64,000 nt of DNA from Streptomyces sp. TLI_105 (GTDB taxonomy: Bacteria; Actinomycetota; Actinomycetes; Streptomycetales; Streptomycetaceae): positions 4,244,501 to 4,308,500 of the forward strand of contig NZ_FNSM01000001.1 of the NCBI RefSeq assembly GCF_900105415.1, read 5' to 3'. Both the position numbers and the translations under genes were made by a program. Positions 26,297-35,173 of the stretch are shown piece after piece. The notes under the pieces were generated by a model. It searched no databases. It worked only from the letters and a program-made list of their open reading frames with translations, and was not told the origin of the DNA. How positions within the stretch are numbered: position 1 is the stretch's first letter; the number at the start of each line of letters is the position of its first letter.

Positions 26297-27100
26297 ATGC
26301 GTGTACTCGTAGCCGAGGACGAGCTCGACCTCGCCGCGCTCCTCGCCACCGGCCTCCGGCGGGCCGGCTTCGCCGTCGACACCGTCCACGCCGGGGACGA
26401 CGCCCTGGAGGCGCTCGGACTGCCCTCGGACGGCGCCGCCGGGCCGTGCGACGGTGCCGGTTCGTACGGCGGCGTCGGTTCGTGCGGAGCCGTCGGTTCG
26501 TGCGGAGCCGCCGGGTCGTGCGGCGCCGCTAGTCGGTACGACGGTGCCGGCAGCCCGTACGACGTCCTCAGCCCGTACGACGTGCTCGTCCTCGACCGTG
26601 ATCTGCCCCGCGTCCACGGCGACGACGTGGCCCGGCGGCTCGTCGCCGCCGGGTCCCCCACCCGGATCCTCATGCTCACCGCCTCCTCCGCCGTCGAGGA
26701 CCGCGTCGACGGCCTCGACCTCGGCGCCGACGACTACCTCGGCAAGCCCTTCGACTTCCCCGAGCTCGTCTCCCGCGTCCGCGCCCTCCGGCGCCGCTCC
26801 GCCCGCCCCGCCCTCCAGCCCCTCCTCGCACGCGACGGCCTGCTCGTGGACACCGTCCGGCGGACCGCCGTCCGCGACGGGCGGGACCTCGACCTCTCCC
26901 CCAAGGAGTTCTCCGTCCTCCAGCTCCTCCTGGAGGCCGACGGCGCCGTCGTCTCCGCCGAGGAGCTCCTCGAACGCGCCTGGGACGCCCACGCCGACCC
27001 CTTCACCGGGGCCGTACGGGTCTGCATGAGCAAGCTGCGGGCCAAGCTGGGCGAGCCGGGCCTCATCCGGACGGTGCAGGGCGTGGGGTACGCACTGTGA
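26297..27100 (+). CDS. Response regulator (OmpR-type) with expanded receiver
   Basis: 267 residues versus about 220-225 for the family. The receiver starts normally (MRVLVAEDELDLAALLATGLRRAGFAVDTV), but between helix 2 and strand 3 it has about 45 extra residues of hexapeptide-like repeats (GSCGAV, GSCGAA, GSPYDV). The phospho-acceptor then appears in DVLVLDRDLP (Asp100 rather than about 52). The end of the receiver (DYLGKPF, with the conserved Lys) and the winged-helix DNA-binding domain (LDLSPKEFSVLQLLLEADGAVVSAEELLERAWD) are intact. The start is the second of two in-frame ATGs (26288 also possible), matching the family. The stop overlaps the histidine kinase start in GTGA. The target genes and stimulus are unknown; the expansion needs testing for activity. 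Confidence 0.93.
   Translation: MRVLVAEDELDLAALLATGLRRAGFAVDTVHAGDDALEALGLPSDGAAGPCDGAGSYGGVGSCGAVGSCGAAGSCGAASRYDGAGSPYDVLSPYDVLVLDRDLPRVHGDDVARRLVAAGSPTRILMLTASSAVEDRVDGLDLGADDYLGKPFDFPELVSRVRALRRRSARPALQPLLARDGLLVDTVRRTAVRDGRDLDLSPKEFSVLQLLLEADGAVVSAEELLERAWDAHADPFTGAVRVCMSKLRAKLGEPGLIRTVQGVGYAL
26441..26587 (+). repeat. 18-base tandem repeats in response-regulator gene
   Basis: About eight degenerate 18-base units in the reading frame, for example at 26459, 26477, 26495 and 26513 (GGTTCGTGCGGAGCCGTC type). They end with two near-identical copies of AGCCCGTACGACGTSCTC at the native SPYDVL site, suggesting the array grew by slippage or duplication from that motif. Confidence 0.85.
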
Positions 27101-28224
27101 GCCGCCCCGGGCTCCTCGGCGCCGGGTCCACCATCCGTACCCGCATCGCCCTCGTCTACGGAGGCGTCTTCCTCGTCCTCGGAGCCGTTCTGCTGCTCCT
27201 CGTGAACCTGCTGGTCAGGGCCGGTACGGACGCCGACGCCGACGCGATCGTCGCGCGGGCGGACGGCGACGTCGCCTTCGCCGAGGCGTACCGGATCGGC
27301 GACGACGTCAGCCGGGCCGCCGGCGAGCAGATGCTCATGTGGTCCTCCCTGGCCCTGCTCGTCGTGGCCTGCGGCGCCGTCGTCGTCGGCTGGTGGACCG
27401 CCGGGCGCGTCCTGCGGCCCGTCCACGAGATGACCGCCCGCGCCCGGCGGCTCTCCGAGCGGAACCTCGGCGACCGGCTGGCCGTGCGCGGACCCGACGA
27501 CGAGCTCAAGGAACTCGGCGACACGATCGACGCGCTGCTCGGACGCCTGGAGACCGCCTTCGACAGTCAGCGCCGGTTCATCGCCAACGCCTCCCACGAA
27601 CTGCGGACCCCGCTCGCCACCCAGCGCGCCGCGATCCAGATCGGACTCGACGACGACTGCGACGTCCGGCAGGTCCTCCTCGACGCCAACCGGCGCAGCG
27701 AGCGCCTCATCGACGGGCTGCTGCTCCTCGCGCGCAGCGAGCGGGGGCTCGCCGGGCTCGCCGAGCGGGAGGACGTGCGGCTCGGGGACGTCGTCCGGGA
27801 GGAGCACCCGGACGCGTGCGTGGTCGCCGACGGCGGTGTCGTACGGGGGAGCCGGGTGCTGCTCGCGCAGCTCGTACGGAACCTCGTCGCGAACGCCCTC
27901 GCCTACAACGTGCCGGGCGGCCGGGTCGACGTACGGGCCGAGGACGGGGTCCTCACCGTCGTCAACACCGGGCCGGTCGTCCCCGCCGGGGACGTCGACG
28001 GGCTCTTCGAACCCTTCCGGCGGGGGGAGGGGCGGGACCGGACGGGGCCCGGCGCGGGGCTCGGGCTCTCCATCGTGCGGTCGATCGCCGTCGCGCACGG
28101 CGGGGCCGTACGGGCCGTGGCGCGGTCCGCCGGGGAGGGCGGCGGGCTGGTGGTGACGGTGACCCTGCCGGTCACCGTCACCGCCTCTCGTACCTCTCGT
28201 ACCTCTCGTACCTCTCGTGCCTAG
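27097..28224 (+). CDS. Sensor histidine kinase
   Basis: 375 residues, GTG start overlapping the response-regulator stop. Two membrane helices (about 16-37, IALVYGGVFLVLGAVLLLLVNLLV, and about 87-108, SSLALLVVACGAVVVGWWTAG) enclose a short 50-residue extracytoplasmic sensor loop. Then a HAMP region (RPVHEMTARARRLSERNLGDRL), a dimerisation/phospho-acceptor helix with His in FIANASHELRTPLATQ, and an ATPase domain with N box (LVRNLVANALAYNV) and G2 box (GAGLGLSIVRSIAVAHGG). It autophosphorylates and passes phosphate to the preceding regulator. The last residues are a TASRTSRTSRTSRA tail from a 9-base repeat. Its stop shares the CTAG with the convergent VWA gene. Confidence 0.95.
   Translation: MSRPGLLGAGSTIRTRIALVYGGVFLVLGAVLLLLVNLLVRAGTDADADAIVARADGDVAFAEAYRIGDDVSRAAGEQMLMWSSLALLVVACGAVVVGWWTAGRVLRPVHEMTARARRLSERNLGDRLAVRGPDDELKELGDTIDALLGRLETAFDSQRRFIANASHELRTPLATQRAAIQIGLDDDCDVRQVLLDANRRSERLIDGLLLLARSERGLAGLAEREDVRLGDVVREEHPDACVVADGGVVRGSRVLLAQLVRNLVANALAYNVPGGRVDVRAEDGVLTVVNTGPVVPAGDVDGLFEPFRRGEGRDRTGPGAGLGLSIVRSIAVAHGGAVRAVARSAGEGGGLVVTVTLPVTVTASRTSRTSRTSRA
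28184..28216 (+). repeat. 9-base tandem repeats at the histidine kinase 3' end
   Basis: Four near-identical units of the form CTCTCGTAC encode a Thr-Ser-Arg tail just before the stop codon. Confidence 0.7.
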
Positions 28225-30092
28225 AGCTCCAGGCCGGTGAGCAGGCCCCGGTAGAACGCCGCGTGCGCCGTCTCCACGGGGGTCGCGCCCGCGAAGTACG
28301 TCGCCGTGCGGGGAGTGCCGTCGAGCTTCCGGAGGAAGTCGAAGGCCTTGTTGTCCTCCTCGCCCCAGACCACGAACCGCCAGTTCAGAGGCCTTTCCGT
28401 CGCCTCGGCGAGGGCCTGCGTCGCCGCCGTCTTCGACTCCGGGGCGCCGTCCGTCTGGAACACCACCAGGGCCGGGCGGGCCGGGTCCGCCTTCTCGTGG
28501 TGGGCGAGGACCTCCTCCACGGCGCGGTGGTAGTTGGTACGACCCAGGCGGCCGAGGGTGCCGTTGACCTCCTCGATCCGGGTGGGGGTGAGGTCGGCGG
28601 GGGTCAGGACGACCGTGCCGTCGATGTCCGTCGAGAAGAACACGGTCGTCACCGTGGCGTCCTCGTCCAGGTGCGCCGCGAGCGCGGTGACCTGCTCGGC
28701 GAGCCGCTGCACGGAACCGTCCTTGAAGTACCCGCGCATCGAACCCGACCGGTCCACCACGAGGTACACGGCCGCCCGCGCCCCTGCGAGCCCCTGCTTC
28801 TTGAGCTGCGCCCCGGCGGCCTTGTACGCGTCCACGAGGTGCGGGGCGGCGGCCTTGACGGCGGCGAGGGGGAGGGCGGGGGCGGAGGTCGTGGCCTGGG
28901 CCTGGGCTTCTTCGGCCGGCTCGCCCTGGGCCTCGTCGGCCGCGACCTCGACGTCCTGAGCCTCCGGCTCGACCGTCGCGACGACGACCGGCTCGGCCGG
29001 GACGGCGGGCTCGTCCGTGACCTCGGCGGCCTCCGGCTCCGCCGAGGTGTCGGCCTCGGCCTGCGGCTCGTCGGCGGCGTCCGCCTCCGGCTGAGCGTCG
29101 GCCTCGGCCTGCGGCTCGTCCGCGACGGTCGCCTCCGGCTCCGTCGGAGCGGTGGCTCCGGCCTGCGGCTCCTCCGCCTCCGGCTCCGCCGGGTCGGTGT
29201 CGTCCGCGACGACAGTCGCTTCCGCCTCGGCCGGGGCCTCGTCGGTCGCGACCTCGACGTCCTGAGCCTCCGGCTCGGCCGGGGCGGTGGGCTCGTCCGT
29301 GACGACGGCCGCCTCCGGCTCCGCCGGGGCCTCGACCTCGGCCTGCGGCTCGTCGGCAACGTCCGCCTCCGGCTCCACCGCTTCGGCGGCGGGGTCCGCC
29401 TCCTGCGGCTCGGCAGCGACGGCCGCCTCCGGCTCCGCCGTCTCCGCCGTCTCCGGCGTCGCATCCGCCGTGACAGCGGTCGACTCCTCGGCGTCCGGCG
29501 CCGCCGCGTCCACCACAGCCTCGGCCTCGGCCGACTCCTCGGCGTCCGGCTCCGCAGCCGCGGAAGCCTCGGTCGACTCCTCGGCGTCCGGTTCCACAGC
29601 CGCGGAAGCCTCGGTCGACTCCTCGGCGTCCGGTTCCACAGCCGCGGAAGCCTCGGTCGCCGGCTCCGCAGCCTCGTCCGCCTCCGCGGCAGCGTTCGGC
29701 TCGGAAGCCGCAGTCGTCTTCCCCGTCTCCCCGGCGTCAGCCGCCCGCGCCTTCGGGATCTGCGGGTTGTCGAAGGCCGCCGCCACCAGGTCGTCCGCCG
29801 CTCGGCGGGCCGCCGTCTCCGGGGCCTCCCGAAGCTCCACGGCCTCCGTAAGCTCCGCAGCCTCCGCAGGCTTCACAGCCTCCGTGGTCTCCACGGCCCC
29901 CGCAGTCTCTCCAGCCCCCGCGGTCTCCCCGGCCCCCGCGGTCTCCCCGGGCTTCGCGGCCTCCACGGCCGCCACCGCCTCCGGGGTCTCCCGGGTTTCC
30001 GGGGTCTCACGCGTCTGGGACGGGACGGAGGTTGCCGGGGACTCCTCGCGGTCCCGGCCGAACACCTTGCGCAGCATGCTCCGAATACCCAT
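28221..30092 (-). CDS. VWA-domain protein with long acidic repeat region
   Basis: 623 residues from ATG (AAAGGG about 8 bases upstream; a second in-frame ATG at 30110 is less likely). The N-terminus MGIRSMLRKVFGRD is basic and amphipathic. Residues about 25-330 are an extremely Ala/Glu/Pro-rich, acidic, presumably disordered region with several repeat families, including a 14-residue unit (EESTEASAAVEPDA). The C-terminal 240 residues are a TerF-like von Willebrand A domain with the metal-ion motif VDRSGSMRGYF, a TVVFFSTDID strand and GRTNYHRAVEEVL with a conserved Thr. TerF-type VWA domains occur in tellurite/stress and cell-envelope systems; the partner here is not known. It converges with the histidine kinase gene. 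Confidence 0.87.
   Translation of the reverse strand: MGIRSMLRKVFGRDREESPATSVPSQTRETPETRETPEAVAAVEAAKPGETAGAGETAGAGETAGAVETTEAVKPAEAAELTEAVELREAPETAARRAADDLVAAAFDNPQIPKARAADAGETGKTTAASEPNAAAEADEAAEPATEASAAVEPDAEESTEASAAVEPDAEESTEASAAAEPDAEESAEAEAVVDAAAPDAEESTAVTADATPETAETAEPEAAVAAEPQEADPAAEAVEPEADVADEPQAEVEAPAEPEAAVVTDEPTAPAEPEAQDVEVATDEAPAEAEATVVADDTDPAEPEAEEPQAGATAPTEPEATVADEPQAEADAQPEADAADEPQAEADTSAEPEAAEVTDEPAVPAEPVVVATVEPEAQDVEVAADEAQGEPAEEAQAQATTSAPALPLAAVKAAAPHLVDAYKAAGAQLKKQGLAGARAAVYLVVDRSGSMRGYFKDGSVQRLAEQVTALAAHLDEDATVTTVFFSTDIDGTVVLTPADLTPTRIEEVNGTLGRLGRTNYHRAVEEVLAHHEKADPARPALVVFQTDGAPESKTAATQALAEATERPLNWRFVVWGEEDNKAFDFLRKLDGTPRTATYFAGATPVETAHAAFYRGLLTGLEL
29533..29658 (+). repeat. 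Three 42-base tandem repeats in the VWA gene
   Basis: Units start at 29533, 29575 and 29617 and are nearly identical; each encodes a 14-residue acidic peptide of the disordered region. Likely length-variable between strains. Confidence 0.8.
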
Positions 30093-30228
30093 GGGCGAAC
30101 CCTTTCGCATGAGTGGGGGTGCAGTGTGAATGTCCGTACTGGGCGTTTCGGGACGTTCATCCCTGGCCAGGGCGGATACGTAAGGTTAGCGGCCGCCCCT
30201 CCCGCCTCCGGCGCCCCGGTCGCCGCCG

Positions 30229-30260
30229 GTTCGCGTGCGTTCATGCGCCGTTCACTCCGA
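30229..30260 (+). promoter_or_regulatory. Candidate PHO box upstream of phoX
   Basis: Three direct-repeat units of the PhoP-binding type: GTTCGCGTGC, GTTCATGCGCC and GTTCACTCCGA, starting at 30229, 30239 and 30250 (spacing 10 and 11). The Streptomyces consensus is repeated GTTCACC with 11-base spacing. It lies about 90 bases before the phoX start, with CATAGC at 30285-30290 as a possible -10. Confidence 0.7.
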
Positions 30261-30350
30261 CGCCGCCCCTGTGCAGATCTACGCACATAGCGTCGCCGCC
30301 GAAGCAATCCCGACACCATGTCGGCGCGGTCTGCGCCGGAGGAGGACGAA

Positions 30351-32414
30351 GTGCGCAAACTGCTGCCGCTGCTGAGCACGAACCCGCACGGAGGCGGACG
30401 TTCCGCCCTCACCTGCCGGTTCCGCTGCGGTGACGCCTGCTTCCACGAGGTGCCCAACACCAGCGACAACGAGTACGTCGGCGACGTCATAGCCGGCGCG
30501 CTCTCCCGCCGTTCCGCGCTCCGTGCCGCCGCCGTCGTGACCGTCGCCTCCGCCGTCGGCGGGGCCTTGGCCGTCGGGAACGCCCCGGAGGCCGTCGCCC
30601 AGGAGGCCGCCGCCCGGCCGCAGAAGCCGGTCGACGGCGCCCGCGGCCTGCGCTTCGCGCCCGTCGCGCCCAACACCGCCGACCAGGTCACCGTCCCCTC
30701 CGGGTACGAGCAGAACGTGGTCATCCGCTGGGGCGAGCCCATCCTCCGCGGCGCGCCCGCCTTCGACTCCGAGAACCAGACCGCCGCCGCCCAGGCCGGC
30801 CAGTTCGGTTACAACAACGACTTCCTCTCCCTCCTGCCGCTGCGCCACGAGCCGCACCGCCAGGTCCTCGTCGCCAACCACGAGTACACCGACGAGGTGC
30901 TGATGTTCCGGGGGTACGACCCCGAGAACCCGACCCGCGAGCAGGTCGAGATCGCCTGGGCCGCGCACGGCCTCGGTGTCGTCGTGGTCCAGGAGGAGCA
31001 CCGCACCGGCAAGCTCACCGCCGTCACCCGGCACCGGCTCAACCGGCGTCTGACCGCCACCAGCGAGTTCGAGCTCACCGGTCCGGCGGCCGGCGGCGAC
31101 CTCGTCAGGACCTCCGCCGACCCGGACGGCCGCACCGTCCTCGGCACGCTCAACAACTGCTCCGGCGGCACCACCCCGTGGGGCACCACGCTCCACGGCG
31201 AGGAGAACATCAACCAGTACTTCGCCAACGGGTCGAGCGCCACGGACAAGCGGTACGGCGTCGGCACCGGGGCCTCCGAGCGGAAGTGGGAGCGCTTCGA
31301 CAAGCGCTTCGACCTCAAGCAGGAGCCCAACGAGGTGCACCGCTTCGGCTGGGTCGTCGAGCTCGACCCGTACGACCCCGAGTCCACGCCCCGCAAGCGC
31401 ACCGCGCTCGGCCGCTTCAAGCACGAGGCCGCGCAGCCCCGGCTCACCGAGGACGGCCGTCCGGTCGTCTACATGGGCGACGACGAGCGGTTCGACTACC
31501 TCTACAAGTTCGTCTCGTCGAAGCGGATGAAGAAGGGGTCCTCCCGCGCCGCCCACGAGCACAACCTCACCCTTCTCGACGAGGGCACCCTGTACGTCGC
31601 CAGGTTCACCGGCGACTCGCCCGCCGCCGAGATCGACGGCACCGGCAAGCTGCCCTCCGACGGCGAGTTCGACGGTTCCGGCGTGTGGATCCCGCTGGCC
31701 ACGGCCGGTCCCGACGGTGCCGTCTCGCACGTCCCCGGCATGACCGCCGAGGAGGTGTACGTCTTCACCCGTCTCGCCGGTGACAAGGTCGGCGCGACGA
31801 AGATGGACCGTCCCGAGGACGTCGAGCCCTCCCCGCGCTCCGGTCGCGTGTACGTGGCGCTGACCAACAACACCAAGCGCGGCACCACGGGCAACGCCCC
31901 CGCCGACGAGGTCAACCCGCGCAACGCCAACAAGCACGGCCACATCCTGGAGCTCTCCGAGCACTGGGACGACCCGTCGAGCGACGGCTTCGCCTGGCGG
32001 CTGTTCCTCGTCGCCGGAGACCCCACCGACCCGGCCACCTACTTCGCCGGCTTCCCCAAGGAGAAGGTCTCCCCGATCTCCTGCCCGGACAACGTCGCCT
32101 TCGACCCGCACGGCAACCTGTGGATCTCCACCGACGGCAACCAGCTCGGCTCGCACGACGGTCTGTTCGGCGTCGCCACGCGCGGCGAGCGGCGCGGTGA
32201 GCTCAAGCAGTTCCTGACCGTGCCGACCGGCGCCGAGACCTGCGGCCCGCTCGTCCAGGACCGCCGCGTCCTCGTCTCCGTGCAGCACCCGGGCGAGGTC
32301 GACGGCGCCTCCGTCGAGAAGCCCGCCTCCGTCTGGCCCGACGGCCCCGGCAAGATCGTCCGCCCGGCGGTCGTCTCCGTCTGGCGCACGGACGGCCGCG
32401 ACATCGGCGTCTAG
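30351..32414 (+). CDS. phoX: PhoX-type alkaline phosphatase (Tat-exported)
   Basis: 687 residues from a GTG, chosen over an ATG 11 codons upstream because GGAGGAGGA precedes it and homologues begin VRKLLPLL. The first 50 residues hold TCRFRCGDACFHEVPN, a family feature, then a twin-arginine signal SRRSALRAAAVVTVASAVGGALA with cleavage near EAVAQEA. The body is the DUF839/PhoX beta-propeller fold: VTVPSGYEQNVVIRWGEPIL, NHEYTDEVLMF, and LNNCSGGTTPWGTTLHGEENI, a conserved calcium/iron-site block with Cys. PhoX enzymes hydrolyse phosphate monoesters outside the cell when phosphate is scarce. A candidate PHO box upstream supports PhoP control. A hairpin terminator follows. Confidence 0.95.
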   Translation: MRKLLPLLSTNPHGGGRSALTCRFRCGDACFHEVPNTSDNEYVGDVIAGALSRRSALRAAAVVTVASAVGGALAVGNAPEAVAQEAAARPQKPVDGARGLRFAPVAPNTADQVTVPSGYEQNVVIRWGEPILRGAPAFDSENQTAAAQAGQFGYNNDFLSLLPLRHEPHRQVLVANHEYTDEVLMFRGYDPENPTREQVEIAWAAHGLGVVVVQEEHRTGKLTAVTRHRLNRRLTATSEFELTGPAAGGDLVRTSADPDGRTVLGTLNNCSGGTTPWGTTLHGEENINQYFANGSSATDKRYGVGTGASERKWERFDKRFDLKQEPNEVHRFGWVVELDPYDPESTPRKRTALGRFKHEAAQPRLTEDGRPVVYMGDDERFDYLYKFVSSKRMKKGSSRAAHEHNLTLLDEGTLYVARFTGDSPAAEIDGTGKLPSDGEFDGSGVWIPLATAGPDGAVSHVPGMTAEEVYVFTRLAGDKVGATKMDRPEDVEPSPRSGRVYVALTNNTKRGTTGNAPADEVNPRNANKHGHILELSEHWDDPSSDGFAWRLFLVAGDPTDPATYFAGFPKEKVSPISCPDNVAFDPHGNLWISTDGNQLGSHDGLFGVATRGERRGELKQFLTVPTGAETCGPLVQDRRVLVSVQHPGEVDGASVEKPASVWPDGPGKIVRPAVVSVWRTDGRDIGV

Positions 32415-32423
32415 GAAGTCCCC

Positions 32424-32459
32424 GGGGCCTGGGAGGGGGTCACCCCACTCCCAGGCCCT
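32424..32459 (+). terminator. Terminator after phoX (convergent)
   Basis: Stem GGGCCTGGGAG / CTCCCAGGCCC with loop of 13 bases, 10 bases after the phoX stop; it overlaps the last codons of the convergent hypothetical gene. Confidence 0.85.
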
Positions 32460-33429
32460 CCCTGAACCGGGTGAACTGTTCCTCCGGGTCGCCCGTGTAC
32501 GACCACGGCACCCACGCCGCCCGCCTGCCGAGGAGACCCATCAGCTCCCGGGCGATCTCCACCTGGCCGGCGTAACAGGCCGCGTGCGCGAGGAAGTTGA
32601 GGTCGCCGACCTCTTCCGGTGCCACCGGGCGCTCCGGGTCCCGGCCGCCGATCCAGCGCGCGTGGGTGCGGCGCAGCTCGGTCACCGCCAGTTCGTGCTT
32701 CCAGTGCTGGTCGAAGCCGCGCACCGGCCCCCGGCCGAGCGCCCCGTCCGCGATGTACCGGTACTCCTCGACCCGGGCCACCTGCACCAGGACCGGCAGC
32801 GGCGAACCGGGCGGTGCCACGCCCGCCGCGTCGCGGGCGAAGTCGTACATGCTGCCGTGCGTGCCGTGCCACCGCGCCGACCAGTAGCGGAGCACCTGGA
32901 TGTGGCCCTCGGTGTTGTACGGGTCGCGGCGCCGCAACTCGTCGAACCAGTGGCGCAGTTCGCGGCGCGGCACCCCGCCCTCGTACAGCCGGGCCACCGA
33001 GAGCAGGGACACCCAGGGCATCGGGTCGGCCGGCGCGGCCTCGGCCGCGCTCCGGCAGGCGTCGACGGCGGCGTCGATCCGGCCCCGTTCGATGGTGGCG
33101 CCCCGGCCGGCCGCGATGGCCGCGTCGAAGACCCGCACCACCTCGGTCGCGGCCCGCAGCACGGAGGCGTCGGGGTTGCCGGGCTCGGCGGCCCGCCAGG
33201 TCTCGACGGTGGAGCTGCCGGCGGCGGCGTGCGAGAGGAGCCGCAGCCGGTGGGTGCGGCGGGCCCAGTCCGTACCGGTGGCGGCGAGCAGGTCCCGTAC
33301 GCCCTGCCAGCGGCCGATGACGATGTCGTGGCGCGCCTCGGTCAGCGCCCGGTCCCCGAAGTCCGGGTCGAAGTCGGGCGCGTGGCGCTCCGGTCGCGCC
33401 GGGCGCGCGGAGCGGCGGCGTACGGCCAT
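32440..33429 (-). CDS. Hypothetical helical-repeat (TPR-like) protein
   Basis: 329 residues, AAGGAGG before the ATG. Helix-pair patterns resembling tetratricopeptide repeats run through the sequence (RIDAAVDACRSAAEAAPADPMPWVSLLSVARLYE, then PYNTEGHIQVLRYWSARWHG). The N-terminus is Arg-rich (MAVRRRSARPARPERH) with no signal peptide. It is conserved in style with uncharacterised Streptomyces proteins; I recognise no enzyme motif. Its 3' end overlaps the phoX terminator, and it is a separate unit from the APC permease upstream. Confidence 0.8.
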   Translation of the reverse strand: MAVRRRSARPARPERHAPDFDPDFGDRALTEARHDIVIGRWQGVRDLLAATGTDWARRTHRLRLLSHAAAGSSTVETWRAAEPGNPDASVLRAATEVVRVFDAAIAAGRGATIERGRIDAAVDACRSAAEAAPADPMPWVSLLSVARLYEGGVPRRELRHWFDELRRRDPYNTEGHIQVLRYWSARWHGTHGSMYDFARDAAGVAPPGSPLPVLVQVARVEEYRYIADGALGRGPVRGFDQHWKHELAVTELRRTHARWIGGRDPERPVAPEEVGDLNFLAHAACYAGQVEIARELMGLLGRRAAWVPWSYTGDPEEQFTRFREGLGVG

Positions 33430-33501
33430 CGGGGGCCTCCTTCGGGTTCGGCTGCCGTCAGAAGTCGCTGCGTGCGTACAAGGTGCGGGTGCAGGTGCGG
33501 G

Positions 33502-34977
33502 TCAGAAGTCCGTCGCGTAGCCCTTGTCGCGGGTTCCCGTGCGCGGGCGGGTGGCCGGGGCCGAGCCCTCCGCCGCCGCGAGCGCGCGGACCGCGTCGAG
33601 GCGGGCGGGGCGGTAGTAGTCGCTGCCCTTCCGCCAGTACACGAGGAGCGGGACCACGCCGACGAGCAGCCCGCCCAGGCCGATGGTGAGGGCGGTCGTG
33701 GAGAGTTCCCCGAGGGACTCGACGAAGGCCCAGAGCATGAACGCGGAGCCGAGCAGCGGCCAGAGGCCGCCGAGGACCAGGTTCCGTACGGAGCGGAACA
33801 GGACCGCCTTGTACGCGACGACGGCGGCGATGCCCGCGAGGCCGTAGTAGAAGGCGATCTGAAGGCCGATCGCGGCGACGGCGTCGCTGAGGATCCGCTG
33901 CACCGAGCCGGCCGCCGCGGCCGCGCAGAACATCAGGAGGGCGGCGCCGCCGACGGCGGCGATCGCGACCCACGGGGTGTTCCAGCGGCGGTGCACGAGT
34001 CCGAGCGCGGCCGGCAGGGTCCGGTCGCGGCCCATCGCGAAGAGCGAGCGGGTGACCTGGAGGAGCGTGGTCTCCAGGGTGGCGACGGTGGACAGCAGGA
34101 CGGCCACGACGAGCAGTTTGCCGCCGACGCCGGGCCAGATCTCCTGGCCGAGGACGGCGAGGACGTTGGGTCCGGCGGCGCGGATCTCCTCGGCGCTCAG
34201 CAGGACGTTGACGGCGACGGTGAAGGCCTCGAAGAGGAGGAAGACGAAGCCGACGCCGACGAGCGCGGCGAGCCCGGCGGTGCGGCGGCTGTCGCGGGTC
34301 TCCTCGCTGAGGTTGCTGGTGACGTCCCAGCCCCAGTAGTAGAACGCGGCGATCAGCGCCCCGGCGGCGAAGGTGTCCGGCCCGTGGAAGTGGTCGAGGG
34401 CGAACCAGGACCAGTCGAAGGCGGTGGCCCGGCCCCGGTGCGCGACGGCGGCCAGGACGAAGGCGAGCAGGATCAGCATCTCGACGCCGGACATCACGAG
34501 CTGCGCCCGTACGGTCAGCCGGGCGCCGCCCAGGACGACGAGCAGCATCATCAGGAACCAGCCGGCGCCGACGGCCGCGGCGAGCGGGGTGTTCGCGGCG
34601 AGGTCCTGGTCGATCAGGGAGAGCGTGAGGGACCCGGCGGGCAGTGAACCGGCCACCATGAACACGGTGGCGGCGAAGACGAGCGCCCAGCCGGCGAGGA
34701 AGCCGAGGAAGGGGTGGAGGGTGCGGCCCACCCAGGAGTACCCGGCGCCGGCGTTGACGTCGATGCGGCCGAGGCGGGCGTACGCGAGGACGATGCCGAG
34801 CATCGGTATCGCGCAGTAGAGCAGCGCGGCGGGCCCGGCGAGGCCGACCGCGCCGAAGAGGACGGCGGTGGTCGCGGCCAGCGAATAGGCGGGGGCGCTG
34901 CCGGCGACGGCCATCACGATCGTGTCGAAGGTACCGAGGACGTTGGGCTGGAGCCCTCTGTTCGTGGTGGTGCGCAT
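33502..34977 (-). CDS. APC-family amino acid/amine permease
   Basis: 491 residues from ATG with GAGGA 6 bases upstream; the frame is open 29 codons further, but that part is Arg/Pro-rich and lacks a start signal. About twelve membrane helices. The APC signature is at helix 1, LGTFDTIVMAVAGSAPAYSLAAT (the GSA-like unwound segment), with GAGYSWVGRTLHP following and SNLSEETRDSRR as the typical cytoplasmic loop. It imports an amino acid or amine by proton or exchange coupling; the substrate cannot be read. The C-terminal tail (ARPATRPRTGTRDKGYATDF-type ending) is basic. No linked catabolic genes. Confidence 0.93.
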   Translation of the reverse strand: MRTTTNRGLQPNVLGTFDTIVMAVAGSAPAYSLAATTAVLFGAVGLAGPAALLYCAIPMLGIVLAYARLGRIDVNAGAGYSWVGRTLHPFLGFLAGWALVFAATVFMVAGSLPAGSLTLSLIDQDLAANTPLAAAVGAGWFLMMLLVVLGGARLTVRAQLVMSGVEMLILLAFVLAAVAHRGRATAFDWSWFALDHFHGPDTFAAGALIAAFYYWGWDVTSNLSEETRDSRRTAGLAALVGVGFVFLLFEAFTVAVNVLLSAEEIRAAGPNVLAVLGQEIWPGVGGKLLVVAVLLSTVATLETTLLQVTRSLFAMGRDRTLPAALGLVHRRWNTPWVAIAAVGGAALLMFCAAAAAGSVQRILSDAVAAIGLQIAFYYGLAGIAAVVAYKAVLFRSVRNLVLGGLWPLLGSAFMLWAFVESLGELSTTALTIGLGGLLVGVVPLLVYWRKGSDYYRPARLDAVRALAAAEGSAPATRPRTGTRDKGYATDF

Positions 34978-35173
34978 GGCGGGTCCTCGGGGGCGCGGGG
35001 GCTGAGGCAGGGCTGAGTGGCCCGTCCGTCGGGCCGGTTGCCGGCGGCGGCGGGCGCGGATCACGGTGAATCGAGCGCATCGTAGTCGCCCGGGTGGCTT
35101 CCGGTAACGGTGGTGGGGAGGGTTCCGTTCCGTGACCGCCGGTAAGTTCTCCCGTACGCCCCCCGAGGAGGGG

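Noticed and set aside
33430..33501. Near duplicate of TCAGAAGTC... around the hypothetical gene and APC permease ends
   Set aside because: Only about 10 matching bases; likely chance in GC-rich sequence.
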